From: Armillaria gallica
Lineage: Eukaryota > Basidiomycota > Agaricomycetes > Agaricales > Physalacriaceae
Assembly: GCA_037576215.1 (NCBI GenBank)
Contig: JBANDB010000003.1
Location: 2,170,001 to 2,234,000 of the forward strand
Direction of reading: 5' to 3'
DNA length: 64,000 bases
Part shown: positions 37,792 to 49,760 of the stretch, in pieces
Numbering within the stretch: position 1 is the first letter of the stretch
Layout: the number at the start of each line of letters is the position of its first letter
Position numbers and translations under genes: made by a program
Notes under the pieces: model-generated
The model's database searches: none
Seen by the model: the letters and a program-made list of their open reading frames with translations, nothing else
What the model was told of the DNA's origin: nothing

Positions 37792-40673
37792 TCAAGGTCT
37801 GACATGGGCTGGCTGTCCCGGTCCTCTTCCGTGTCTGAGCCGTCTTTGGATGACAGGAATGGTCATTGAGGCCCAACAAGGAGCGAGAGGTCCGTTTCCT
37901 TGGGACGGGGTTTGGAATTCAGCCCCTCGAGTCGCGTGCTTGATGGATGACTGTACCATGCCTTTGAGGTCTACCGCTTCTGTAGTCACGAAGAATTTAA
38001 AAAAGCAGATGTCAGCTTCTTGGTCTGCCGGGACATTAAAGGCAAGTGGGCGCATATCGTCGCTCTTGAAACCAAGAGTGAGCGGTTCCTTTCCAAGTCG
38101 ACTGTCGACATTCCTATTACCAACCAAACCCATCTGTGAAGAAAAACAGATGACTTGACGACGAGAAGGTTTAGTGGTTAGCAAAAGTGTGAGATCGGTA
38201 CGAAATCAAACTGTAAACATACCTATCTCGAGAGTGGTTGCGTCAAATAAAAGGAGGTAGACGTATAGATTGCTAATCCCCAGGTTATTTCGGACTATAA
38301 ACCCGTAACCTGGACGTGCATTTGTGTTCAGTGACATATCGACTTCAACTTCGACGGGTTCCTTCTTCTCCCTAGCTCTACGTAGCATATCTGAAGTTAA
38401 ACCGGAATGGGCGAGACTCTGCAGATTTATCATTTCGATAGACGCAAACTTGGTTATAGGTTCCGGGCTCTCCCTGTTAAGGTGGTAGGTGAAATGCGCA
38501 TAGTGATTGATGGTTTGTCGGATGCCGGCAATGTTATCGACCTGAAGGGGGGTGTGAGGAATACGCCAAGGAAAACCTTCAACTGATCCAAAAAGAAGAT
38601 TTCTCTCCCCTCCGTGACGGTGAAAGGAAACGGTATTTCCTTCCACTTTTAAGAGAAGACTTGCTTTACCGCAGGTCAGGACAGGATCAATAGTGACCCT
38701 GAGCTTTGTTGAGCAAGCATCAGTTTGTACACTAGCCATAAACCCCGGGACATCGCAATAGACTGCCAATTCGGTGTCAAGATCTGAAACCTTCGTCAAC
38801 CGGGCGTACCAGACACCAGCATCTCCAGATTGGATGAAGATGGTGCGCTGATCTAGCTCGGAAGACACAGTAACGTAAGAGACGAATGCATCGACTTCGT
38901 CCACATACACGATCGCGAGTACTTGAGTATCGGAGGCCAGGTCCGTTCTATAGATTTCGAATTCAGAACCCCTCGTGGTGCCAAGGAGGCGACCAGACTG
39001 TATAGACAAACGAGTCTCCCCGGGTACGCGGCGGCAAAGGACTCTAAGGCTATCTGCAGCTTCTTCCGGGGAGCCAAATATGCGACGACCGGTATGCTTC
39101 CCATCCCAGTGTGGTGTTTGGCTGTTCATTCGAGTTTCTCAACTAAAAAAAGGAGATATGAAGTATGGAAAACAGCACTCACTTCAAGCCGTCTGGCATG
39201 ACAATATGTTGCATCCACGACTGATACGTCAGTTCATTTATGGAATTTTCTTCTAGAACCTTGAGTAGCGCGCGAGTGAAAACACCTTCCTCATATTCCT
39301 CCATCGCAGATTCACGACGGCTACACGCGGCCAATAGAACATGTGACTCCCAAAGTGAACCCGAGAAGCCTGATTCGACTGTTGCGATTGTTGCATCGCC
39401 TGAACGAGATTTGAGTCTCTTTCGAGAATATATGACTGAATCACAATCGGGAGAGATTTTAATCAGGCGATTGGAAATTCGACGTGGTCGCATACTAGCT
39501 GGATACGTATCGACATTTCGGTTCATGCCAGCGGAATGACAACAGTCGAGTATCATGATCTGGAAATGTATCAGCGTCGCCCTTGTACTAAAAAGACTGC
39601 GACGTACGATATTATCCCCTTTAGCATCCGAAAGATCGAGGAGAAGGCGGCTAATCGTTCGATCAGGGATTCCTTCGACCAGTGGTTTGTTCTCAGACGG
39701 ATCTGAAAACGACATGTCGGCGGGACAAAGCATCTCGAGTCTATTATCAAGAGCTGGCCAGTCCGTCCAATTACTCGGTTTATCAGCCACGGCCCCATGC
39801 CCAGCATAGTATATGATGATTGTGGTATCATCTCCAATCTTGTCGTTGTCCTCGAGGCTCCTGAATTTGTCAATGATGGCTGATCTTGTGGCATCCTTGT
39901 CGTGTAGTTTGGAGATATTCGTATCCGGGACTTTCAACTTTGCACAGATGAAGGCTTGGAACCTTTTTGCATCAGCTACGGCGCCTTTCAAATTATACTG
40001 TCCATCATGTCCATAGTTGTCGATGCCAATGATTAGTGCAAATATCTTTTGGCCATCCCTGTATTAAGTGCTTAGGTAGGGATCGGAACATAAAATTGAC
40101 AACTTACTGAACAGAGATAGCTCCGTCGCCCTGCACAGACTGGCGTCACTTAGCAAAGTAGGCAACTCAAGAAAACTTCACGCACATCATTGGCCGTGCG
40201 CTTCCAGGCTGCGTTTTGGGTGGTCGAAACTTTGGCATCCGACCGCTAAAACAAGTCAGATGGTGTGTACCAGGATTTGAGTTCTAGCCTTACGTTTCCC
40301 TCGGTATCGGACGATTTGGCCTAGAAAGATCATAATTAACATGGAATTTAAAAAGAAACCAGAAAGTAGTAGAACGACGGGGCTGGCAGAGTCGTCAGAA
40401 GTGTCTTGGGCTGTTGATATCGTGATCAGCCATAATCAATGATTGTCCTCCAGCCCGTAATGACAGCGCTCCGGCTATCATCAGTGTACCGTTCTGCAAG
40501 ACATCAATGATAGGAGGTCAAAGCGCTCTGCTCTCGGAGTAGCGCTGAGATACGATCACTCCAAGAGCTAGAAGATCGCCAACGATATCCCGACCGCAGC
40601 CTTCTCTCGGCATGGAGTAGAGTATTACCTTGTGGGCTTTGCGATTTTTGCAGGTTGAAAGTGCGGCACCCAT
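37792..40673 (-). CDS. Caspase-domain (peptidase C14, metacaspase-like) protein
   Basis: The N-terminal caspase-like fold carries FALIIGIDNYGHDGQYNLKG, IIIYYAGHGA with the catalytic His (about 39800) and MILDCCHSAG with the catalytic Cys (about 39540), joined across a short intron. HVLLAACSRRESAMEE and GVFTRALLKVLEE follow. A long C-terminal part (exons 39129-38206 and 38184-37792) has beta-rich sequence ending DICFFKFFVTTEAVDL and WASMTIPVIQR, as in mushroom caspase-domain proteins. The likely start MGAALSTCKNRKAHK (40673) would fit N-myristoylation at Gly2 with a nearby Cys for palmitoylation; the exons between it and AKSSDTEGN are uncertain. The substrate and any link to cell death are unknown. 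Confidence 0.8.
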
Positions 40674-42179
40674 GATTGGATCGTAGTAACGAGAAGTAGA
40701 CTTTGCGATATAAAACCGAAGCAAGGGATTGGAGAAGCTAGCACTCTGACTCGTACAGTCGTTGTCCTAGGAGCTCGCTACTACAAGCGCACAATCAGAT
40801 GGTGGAACAGATGATCGGTGCATTCCACGATAGACACAAGAGGGATTTTATATATGAATACAATGGCCAGAGAAATGCATGAGTGCTTGAAAGACCACGT
40901 TAATAGCCAGTCGGGGTTTGGTTTACTACGATGCTTCGCCAAGCATATGGCAAAAAGCTTCAGCAAGCGCCTCAGGGACAAGTTTGGTTCTTAGAAGGTG
41001 CGAGTGATCATCTGATTAAGAGGTGACGTATCGCCACAGTAAGTGTGTTTGGTCCTAGCGTCAAAGGGCTTGAAGCTTGAAGCCTCCAGAGAAATGATAT
41101 GCCGCATAAAATCTTGAAACTAGCTAGTGAAAAGAGAAAAGGAGCGACTGGCTGCTGAGCAAACATGGTGGTCACAGTGGCGGTGACTCGTGAGCGCATG
41201 AGCGCTTGACTCATCCCGAATAGGAAGCATTAATATCAGCGCTAACGTTCAACATAGTGGCGGCGCCTAAGCGCTTTGCATTCACACCCGCTGAAATTAA
41301 GTAGCGCTTTCGGAGAGCGAGATACAACTGAATTGAAAGGATGCAGAAGGTTCCCACGAATTCAATATTCATGGACCTGGTCAATTTTCAAATCAGGTTC
41401 GATTAATCAACCATTCAATTCTCACTCTTCTCTCCGGTTCGCATTCATAGTTAGATAATCCCCGCATACATCGTATCTCTCCTCTTGACCCGTAGTAGAT
41501 CTGCGCATTCGTCACAACAGTAAACGTCGATCATTAACGTATCCTAACTCAATGTACTACTGAGATGGTCTTCAATAGGCCTGACTCTCACGGGCTCAGC
41601 AATGCCCGACTATAGTTCCGAAGTCCTAACTAATACCAGATCTTCGTGAATACATCCCGAGTTTCGCTAGGCTGAGTTAGCGAACCGTCGAGTAAAGTCT
41701 CGTTATCCTCCTATCAAAACATTCTTTGAGTTGTACACCGGGAACATACACCAGATTCACGTGTATTTTGCAGCCGAATAAGGTGCTGACAGCGTGTAAG
41801 TGTGTAGTGACTGATGAAGCCAGTACATTAACCCGGCCGAAAAGATAAGACCTCAAAACGCTGTAACATTTCATCTAAATCGCTGAAGCCGTCCAACAAA
41901 GCACAGGTAAGTTGTAATACTGTAGCGATTAACCCAAATCTCGCCGAAATATGACGGAAACAAGTATTGGACAAGCTCATTTCTATGCACGAACAGGGTG
42001 TAAGTGTTTAGACTAGCATATGCGTTTGGTAAACTTGCCGAGCGGCGACCGAAATCACACCCCTCAAGGCCGCAAGCTCATCCAACGAACCCCAATCGAC
42101 TTCAGAACACTGTCGGCTCAGGATACAGGGACAAAACGGATGTTCAAACCAAAGTAGACACAGGCATCTGAAAACCTCA
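40674..42179. other. 1.5 kb without a recognised gene
   Basis: Promoter side of the caspase gene, then short frames on both strands with no domain and no duplicated part that I could match. Confidence 0.4.
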
Positions 42180-42990
42180 AGAAATCGGGGACCGATGACT
42201 ATAACGTGGTGTCCAAGTTGATGGATGAGTTCGCAAAGATCTGGAAGATAAAATTCATCTCCGGCGATGTGCGTGTCGAACCCCGCAAAGTGTATATCTA
42301 CGGGGAAGGCGATCACTTCATGTCTCGTTACAATGCCCTGGAACATGATTTAGTGGGCAAATTCCTCGTTGGCCTATACGACTCTGCAAGAACGTTCATA
42401 TTGAGAAACTCGTACATAGCCGGTGACTGCTTACATGTGACGGCGGTAGTATTTTTCCCAGATGTCTCACGCGAGATGTCGCCTCTAGTTCTGGGACACG
42501 CTGTCGTCGCGTTCATATTGTTCAGCAATGAGAATCCGGATGAGCCAGTGACCCATGCTCTGCCGCAGTCGACAAAGCCAAGTCTATCCTTTTTAGTCAC
42601 AAGTACGAAATGGGGACGGAAGACGAGCTCAGGGAGTACGAAACAGTGTTGTTGTCCGCGGCAAGGTTGATAGATAGGATGAGCGTCTGTCATTCCTGTT
42701 GTCGTCAGCCTGCTGGAAGGCTGTTATTACAAGGAAGAAGCAATCTGACACGGAAGCATGTTCCCACCATACACAAGTGCAAGTGAATCTTCAGCTTGGA
42801 CGGAGATGTAGCGAAGTGAAGAATATGCCTCATTTAAGTGGTTGAAAGACGTCTTGTTCTACAGTTGGGAGCTGAAGGACATCGCTATTCAGTACTTCAG
42901 TGGCAGCATCACGATGAGGTAGATGGGATAAGGCGAGATTTTTATATCCTAGTTGTACCCGCGAAAGAGTCAGCATAATGCGTAACGAGA
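42180..42990 (+). pseudogene. 2OG-Fe(II) oxygenase relic lacking its iron ligands
   Basis: Collinear with the gene at 35074-36348: SKLMDEFAKIWKIKFISGDV, then VEPRKVYIYGEGDHF, VGKFLVGLYDSA, VSREMSPLVLGHAVVAFILF, LLEGCYY, and FKWLKDVLFYSWELKD. The HxD pair is changed to RxN (HFMSRYNALE against HFSAHCDAPE) and the distal His to Arg (VSREMSP against VPHEVTP). There are frame shifts upstream of 42205 and after 42580, and stops near 42748. It cannot bind iron in the normal way and is taken as a pseudogene. Confidence 0.8.
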
Positions 42991-43069
42991 TTTTTGTCCG
43001 TTATTCCCACATTCTGCTCACGTGCCACGGTCCGGTCCTCCCGAATAGGGGACAAGACTGGACGAGACT

Positions 43070-43370
43070 ATCGTTGTCCAACCAATTCGATGTTCTCGCA
43101 TGCTCCCTCTTGGTTCTCGCAGAACGATGCTCCGTCGTTGAAGCGTCGTACAAGTAATAGCGCCATTGGTAGCAAAACTAGTACTATGAGCGCAAATAGC
43201 TCGGGTAGGGCTTGAGCTCCATGTCCCGTTCTTGCGATTGACGACCTTTTATGATATTGTACACGCTCCGCTAATTATTTTTTTGCGAATGTACAGTCTG
43301 TTGTAAGTTTCAAACGCATTCGATTTCAATACATACATACATACGCCCATGGTTTCGAACCACACTTCAT
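43070..43370 (+). repeat. Copy of the 3' end of the Ser-rich gene (left arm of inverted duplication)
   Basis: Matches the end of the gene at 47529-48978 read on its own strand (about 47710 down to 47390). Shared strings include ccctcttggttctcgcagaa, cgatgctccgtcgttgaagc, cccgttcttgcgatt and catacatacatac. The copied coding part is truncated and altered. Its position right after the 3' end of the secreted-protein gene mirrors the right arm. Confidence 0.8.
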
Positions 43371-43412
43371 ACATCTACGCCATAATGTCGGCTCTTTACA
43401 TGCTTCCACCAG

Positions 43413-44336
43413 TTACCGGCACTGCTGGCCAACTGGGAATTCTGAAATTTCTTGGTCCATAGGGAAGCAACTCGTGTCACCCTGTACTGTGATACAGATA
43501 TTCGTAGTGCCGAACGCCTTGACAGAAAAACTCAGACTGGTGTGGGTTTTGGGAAGTTTATCGGCTTTGAGCTGCTTCAGAGCTAATCCAATGGCGGTTT
43601 TACACATTGTCTCGATTTCGTTTTCAGTATATTGATGACCTGCTTCTCCGTTATTGTTCCATAGAGTTTTAGGATTTTTGTTTGTCTTGGACTGCAGGGC
43701 TTAGCTGAATTGGATACAAAGTCCAAGGGAGGGGGTGCAAACCTTGCCAGTAACGCTTAAACCCGTTTCCGGATTTGACTGAAACATGGTGTTAGGGTGC
43801 TTTGCTATCCATGCTTTGGTTAGATGAGTCCCAGCCGTCCCCGTTTGGTCTCCTCCGAGAACGTGGGTCTTCATTTTATTCCACGCTGCGTCCACATTTG
43901 CTGCATCAGAGGGGGGTTGGGTATTTTGCTGCGGGATCTCAGCGACGAAGAACGGACAAGGTAACACAGTAGGGCACCTGGGAGTTGATAGTTTTACAGT
44001 CAGTTTCGGTTTGAGCCAGCCTAGGCGCCTGCGGGTCGGCCTGAGAAAGTTCAACGCATCCGTCGGTGCGACTAAAGCCGCACACATTGCCGGTATGATC
44101 TCTGACCGCAACTATTGAAGTAAGGGATGTCACGATCCCTGTTTAGAATACGCAGTGATTAACTCACTGCATTCCGTGCAAGTCTTCTTCTTTGAGCACC
44201 CATGGTTGTCCCGCCTCGTCACAGAGGGTGTACTCGACGGCCCGGAAGGGGCCATCTGCCTTCCTTTCATAGGCGTCGCGACGACGAAAGTGAAGAGGAC
44301 AGCTGCCAGAATAGTAAACTGAGCAGTGAATTTCAT
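43413..44336 (-). CDS. Secreted cysteine-rich protein, unknown C-terminal domain
   Basis: Four exons join in frame. The start MKFTAQFTILAAVLFTFVVA is a signal peptide. A short linker with KR/RR sites leads to CSKKKTCTEC and, after intron 1, AVRDHTGNVCGFSRTDGC, VELSQ and ETDCKTINSQ. This N-terminal module is shared with the RNase gene at 46274, including intron phase. The rest (HLTKAWIAKHPNTMFQ; NEIETMCKTAIGLALKQL; VKAFGTTNICITVQGDTSCF; VGQQCR) matches nothing I recognise and is not the RNase domain. Stop 43413. A TATA box lies near 44495. Size, signal and Cys content fit a small secreted or effector-like protein; the role is unknown. Confidence 0.75.
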
Positions 44337-46273
44337 GATAGATTTTTCGTGATGGTTAGACCGGAACCTGTATCCCTGTGAGAGCTACTTTTGGAGATTG
44401 AAAATGCGATCCTACCAGCCGGTATAGTGAATGAGTCGAGGAGTGTTGGAGCGGCCAGATGCACTGAGGCTCATGACTCTCCCGTTCGCCCTTTTATACA
44501 CTGCAGTCAAGAAGTAGCCCGTCGAATGGAAAAGAGGGATATTCGCATAGTAACGTAGCCATAGCGGAGCTCCCGCCTGGACATCTAAGTGAGGTGAGAT
44601 GGCTGATAAGGCCATGAGGCGGGAGGCACGTAGCAGGGCAAAGCAACTTGATGGAATCATGGAGCGACGGCCCATAGCATTTCCCGAGCGCCCGGCGCCT
44701 ATTCCATGACGCTACAGCCGGAGGAAACCTTGGGATTACTACCAGACACAAACGGCAAGCAGCATCCTTAGCGCAGCCCCCGTCGTGATGTGCAAACTAT
44801 TCCGCAATGCAAAACGTCAGTTGGACTTGGCCGTGGCCTCCACGAGCGGGTAAAAAAACTCCAGCGCTCTTACTGCCTAAGCAGAAAATTCATATGATCG
44901 TCGTGTAATATCCTGGAACAATTGTCGCGATGTCCACTAGTTATTTGCGGTCAAGATTTTAAGTGCGGTCGGAACTCTTTCCGATGACCTACCCTACTGG
45001 AAAGAATGTACTCAGCTCGCGGAAGAACCGACGCACGCCAAAGAGTAAAGTTTGACCTCAGGAGTTGGGACAGGAATAGACGAGATATAGGCTCTTAGTT
45101 TGGGATCGATGGGCATTGCGCTCAGTTACGGACTTGTGCGTTGTATTCACCAATGGTTGTTGAGCCTCACTGTTACATTTTCGCAAGAGCCTGTTGAATG
45201 TTCATAAGTGAATTGTCGACTATCGTGTGACAAGCGACACCTTTGTTGATATGTGGGGATTCGCCGACCGATCATTGGTGTCGAGGGCTACATAATCGAT
45301 GGTACAGTCGTCCCTGACTTCGATACCGACTCAAGGTATCAATGCAACGCAAAAAGAAAGAAAGTCATGCATGCATTCCCACTGTATTCGAGAAACGACA
45401 AGGAGAGCAAGGTCCGAGTCTGTTGCTTACACCTTCAGCACTGTATTCGATAAGAAGTAAACGCACATACCCCTCGATTTTGATGTATTTGCCCTACATG
45501 TTCCCCAAGTAGCATCGAGAGATCCTCGGGCTCTTGGCTTGGTTATTGGCAGTGTTGGGAAGACAGTTTTTCATACTGGGTGAGTCCAAGATCAGTCTGA
45601 TCCAGTATCGGTAGTTGCCGGATCCCTTGCCGGGCCGAAGAAACAGCGGAGACTGAAGTCATCCGTTGTGATGAACTCTCGTCAATCTCCCGTAGCAAGA
45701 ATTTTAGCTGTTTTGCTTTCACTCATAGAAGAACTGACTTATAAGATGATTTACACTCGGGGTTCGTGGGCATATTGGGCCATCGGCGCAATGGCGTTAC
45801 TTGACTAACGCCTCTGTCACTCGGCGGCATTCTTGTATCTCCCGGTTACCCCCAGCTACTAGAGGGTGATAAACTGCATTCGCTGTGCTCTGAATAACCC
45901 GGTAGTCCATCGTCCTAGGATGTTGCCTTACTCCTCCTTGACTATTAATAGCCTTCCGCACGTATTCGAGCGTGCCGTCGCCCTAGGACCTTGCCTTACT
46001 CCTCATCATCTATCAAAGGCCTCGCACCTCAGTTGCATGGCAGGGCAGAGCCATGGTTACCGTACTATCATTATGCGAATACCCATCCGGCTGACCGCCT
46101 CTGCAAGAGTATAAAACGATGAACGAGAGAACTATGAGGCTCAGTGCATTCGGTCGCTCCGATACTTCTCGACTCATTTACTATGCCGGCTGGTGAGACC
46201 ATCTTTGGCATCCCCCAGTGTAACGCTGACGGGAATACAGGTTCCGGTATAAAACATTTACGAAAATTCTACC
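44337..46273. promoter_or_regulatory. Divergent promoters in inverted copies with TATA boxes, plus spacer
   Basis: The minus gene has gtgtataaaag (complement of 44493-44504) and the plus gene gagtataaaac (about 46107-46117). Around each lies matching sequence: gcctcagtgcat, then cactcctcgactcattcac on one side and gatacttctcgactcattta on the other, and actatgcgaatatcc against attatgcgaataccc. The match fades near 44650 and 46000. The 1.3 kb centre holds no supported gene. Confidence 0.7.
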
Positions 46274-47283
46274 ATGAAATTTGCCGTACAGATCACTGTT
46301 CTGGCAGCCTTCTTCTTCACTTTCGTCTTCGCGACGCCTACGAAGGGAAGGCCGGCGGCCCCTTCTGTGCCGCCAACTAAGATCGAGTGTTCAACACAGA
46401 AGACTTGCGACGAGTGCAGTGAGTGACTTGGACTACATATTCTAATCAGGGATCATGACATGTCTTGCTTAATTAGTTGCGGTCAAGGGAACAAGCGGAA
46501 GTCCAGTGTGTGGATATAGTCTCACCAACGACGCATGCGTCGAACTGTCCTCAGCCAGCTCAGCCAGTCCAAGCCCGCTTAAGCTAGCCCATACCACAGA
46601 AGACTGTAAACGGATCAGCTCTCAGCCTCAGTCGGAGTCTCAGGTATTTTTCCCTGCGATTTCCTCTATTTTTGGTTGCTGACATCCTGTAGCAAAGTAG
46701 TCAACACATCCCCGATGCACCAAAGACGACGGACGCAGCACAGAATACAGAGACACAAGAAGGAGGTAACGAAAAACCTGCCGGGGATACGACTGTCGCC
46801 GCTCAGCACAAATTGCCGCTTGATACCATCACCTGCGGTACAAACACCTACAGTCGTACTGATATACAAGCTGCCATTAACAATGGACATGCACTCATCA
46901 ACAAGCCAATTGGAAAGGGTCGTAAAAAATCAAATAAATACCCACACGAGTTCAAGAACCACGAAGGCCTGACTATGGGGCCCGGGTGTGCGAAGAAACC
47001 TTACTACGAGGTACTCCAGTGGCGGCCTTCAAGTTGGACAATGATGTTGACATTCTTTAGTTCCCAATCCTGACACGGCGAAGATCCTGAGACTGACCGG
47101 GTCGTTTTTGATCCTAATGGTAACTATTGCGCGTACGTATTCATATCCATCCATTACATAGGTCTTATGAGAACATCTCTCTTTCTCTTCTCCAGTGTCA
47201 TGACTCACACCGGAGCTGCTAAGGGCGGGTTCGTGTCTTGCGTAGAACCTAAAAGCTCCACTGCAACCCCTTCCTCTATATGA
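46274..47283 (+). CDS. Secreted protein with guanyl-specific RNase T1/N1-type domain (apparent frameshift)
   Basis: Signal peptide MKFAVQITVLAAFFFTFVFA, then the Cys module shared with the 44 kb gene (STQKTCDEC|AVKGTSGSPVCGYS, CVELSSA, EDCKRISSQ), a Gln/Thr-rich linker, and an RNase T1-like domain that starts ITCGTNTYSRTDIQAAINNG. The T1 family catalytic and guanine-binding positions can be recognised: His and Glu in YPHEFKNHEG, Glu in KKPYYE, Arg in DRVVF, His in MTHTG. Between the YYE exon and DRVVF the frame is out by one base (47061-47080), so the copy is either broken or carries an error; I leave it as found. Four introns. Stop 47281-47283. Such enzymes cleave RNA after G outside the cell. 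Confidence 0.75.
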
Positions 47284-47720
47284 TGACCCGATAGAATATG
47301 GAGTCTGCAAAGAGACAAGCACCGAAGTTGGAGAGGACTGGGATGGCCATTAAATGCTGACATTAGATATGGCGATGCTAGATATACAGCGGTTCGAAAC
47401 TATTGATGTATGTATGTATCAGGAAATCGAATGAATACTAAGGCTACAAAGGAATGCGCGTCGGCAAACAAATAATTAGCAGAACGCGTAAAATATCATA
47501 ATCGGTCGTGAATCGCAAGAACGGGGCATCAAGCCCTCAAAAACATCTCGATGGGAATCGGCTTTCTCCTCAAACCCAAGCTACTCGTGCTCTCAGCACT
47601 AGCTCCGCTACCAGTGGTGCTCGTACTCCTCCGACGCTTCAACGACGGAGCATCGCTCTGCGAGAACCAAGAGGTAGCAGGCGAGAACGTCGAGCTGGTC
47701 GGAGAATCGACACTATTCCG
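47284..47720. repeat. Right arm of inverted duplication: 3' UTR and end of Ser-rich gene
   Basis: Partner of 43070-43412. After the RNase stop, gctgacattagatatggcg and cggttcgaaac with the catacat run (complement) match the 3' flank of the 44 kb gene. The sequence then continues into the last exon of the Ser-rich gene. Confidence 0.7.
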
Positions 47721-48978
47721 GAATGAGAACACCCGCTTCTTCCCACTGGGACTCCGCTTAGCTTTATCCTTTCCTCCCTTGAAGTACGGCAACACGCGCT
47801 TCGCCAGAGTCGACGAACGCTCTTCCTTCACGGAGCCCAGAGTGGATGTGCTGAACCTGCTCCGGAGCACACGCCCGTTTTCGAGCTCTGCTAGGTAGCA
47901 CTGCTGTTCCTCGGAGGGCGGTTGCGGAGAGGCCTCCTCCACCCGTGCGCGGAGCTCTTCAAGTCCACCCTGGATATCTGCTTCCAAATCGATAGGCGAG
48001 CAGGGGAGGGAAAGGGGGAAACGAAGGTTGGCAGACGAGTCCAGGTCGAAGGCGAAGTCGACGAGCGAGACATGGGATGAGATGTCGTCTTCCTGTGCGG
48101 GGGAACGAGCACTTGACACCGACTCGGAGTAGTGGCTACCGGAACTGAGCGAGACGCCTTCAAGGTAGTAGAGCAGCACGTCGGCACCGTCCTCGTCCGC
48201 CTCGGCAGGTACAGGCAGGGAGGTACGCGGAGGCGGGCGGACGATAGTGAGAGACTTGGGACGCGTTTTCTGGGGGCTAGGAAGGGCACAACCAGATTCA
48301 GGTCGTGATATGGAGTTTTGAGAGTGAGCAGGCGCGTACAGTGATGAGAGAGAGATGATTTTGTTGAATTCCTGCGTGTAGTACTCGTAGTCCTCGTCCA
48401 AGTTGCCACTCAACTCCTCACAGCTGATTTTCTTGTGGACTCGGCGGTGGATTTTGTTGATGACGAGGGGCTTAGTCTGAGGATACGAGAAAACGTCGTC
48501 GTCGTCTTCTTCCGAGGAAGAGGGTTCTGGCGACGTTGGGAGACTGGTGGAATGAGATCGGGGACTTGAATAGGGCGAAGGAGTAGTACTCGTCGAAGAC
48601 GAAGACGAGCCGGGTGATGGCGGGCATATGGAAGGGGGCATCGAGCTGGGAATAGGAACTGGGGGATGGGGGAATGGATAGGTCACTTGGGTGAAGGTAA
48701 GATGGAAGGGATCTGAGATGATGTTTGCCCGTCGTCTCCTCGACTTCAGATCTTTGGTAGCGCTCGAAGAACTGGAGCTGCTCAAATTGGCCGCATCCTC
48801 TTCCTCCACAATCATAGACAAGGGTGCAGCAGATGTCGATGCCTGGAGGTCTCGGCGCGGGCGTATGCGTGCTTGTCTTTTCAACATTGGTTCGTCGTCT
48901 GAGATCTTATCAGTATTGTGCTTCTGCGAAGTAAGAATGAAAGGACATACGTGATGCAGATTTCATGCTCGAGTTCAT
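47529..48978 (-). CDS. Ser-rich protein of unknown function
   Basis: Two exons: a short first one (MNSSMKSAS, ATG 48978) and a long one (48902-47529, about 457 codons) that continues HDEPMLKRQARIRP. The protein is strongly Ser/Pro-rich and mostly disordered, with an acidic patch SSEEDDDDVFSYPQ, a more ordered KPLVINKIHRRVHKKISCEE and EYYTQEFNKIISLSSLYAP, an acidic middle, and a basic Ser-rich C-terminus ending PIPIEMFLRA. No domain recognised. A piece of its 3' end lies at 43.1 kb as part of the inverted duplication. The opposite strand has long shadow frames. Confidence 0.75.
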
Positions 48979-49760
48979 AATGATAGGTCAAGCGCCGTCA
49001 AGGGGAAGGGAGTCTGTTCCCAGGCGTGGAAGGGAAAAGAGAATAACAACGATCCATCTCAGGATGAGGATCGATGTTTATAATCTATTCGGCCTATTCA
49101 CGTATACCCATTGATACCCAAAGGCATTGTTTCCTCAATGGCCCAGCGCACAAAAGGATTGCCGTTTTGGGAACAAAAGAGATTCCTTGGTGAGCAAACA
49201 CGCACAAATACAGTTCCATTGTTCGCTCCGTTGGTCGCTACTCGTCATCGTATCAAAGCGACGCTTCGTTTTGCAGGGTCGAGTCGTTATTTCTGAACTC
49301 TAGAGATTTATGTGGGGGTAGAGAGTCGATGCGTCAAGTTGTCCCTATTGTTTGTCCTTCGGCCTGGTTTGTCGACAGAGTAAGACAGAATTCGTTTCCT
49401 ACACTGTACTGTTAAAGAATACATCTTAAAGTTGTAAGAAAGAGGACCAACAATCTCTTTCCAATTGTGTGCCCAAGATAATACGCGGTATCCAAGGGAC
49501 CTACGTTTTGAAAACCCGCCTTCGGCGTCGGTCTTCACGCGAATACCGAATATGAATATGTCCATTGCTGCCACCCAAAGTACCCTGTATCCAGCGGACT
49601 TAATCAGACTTTGTAAAATACAAGCAATTGTGAAATGCTAACCAAACTATTGTCTTTATTCGCACTGACATCGCCGCCAGAAAACCGCTGTCACTGGTCC
49701 CGGTCAGTACTTACGTTGGTTCCAAATGTTTTCGAGCTGGCCCAGGGTTAAGTTGACGGG
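48979..49760. other. Intergenic, 780 bases
   Basis: Promoter of the Ser-rich gene (TTTATAATC near 49077) and the 3' flank of the next gene. Short frames only. Confidence 0.4.

Noticed and set aside
47551..47898. Long plus-strand frame opposite the Ser-rich gene, and similar frames at 12282-13446, 4412-4687 and 21512-21790
   Set aside because: Shadows of real genes on the other strand; they lack domains and their composition reflects the codon bias of the true frame.
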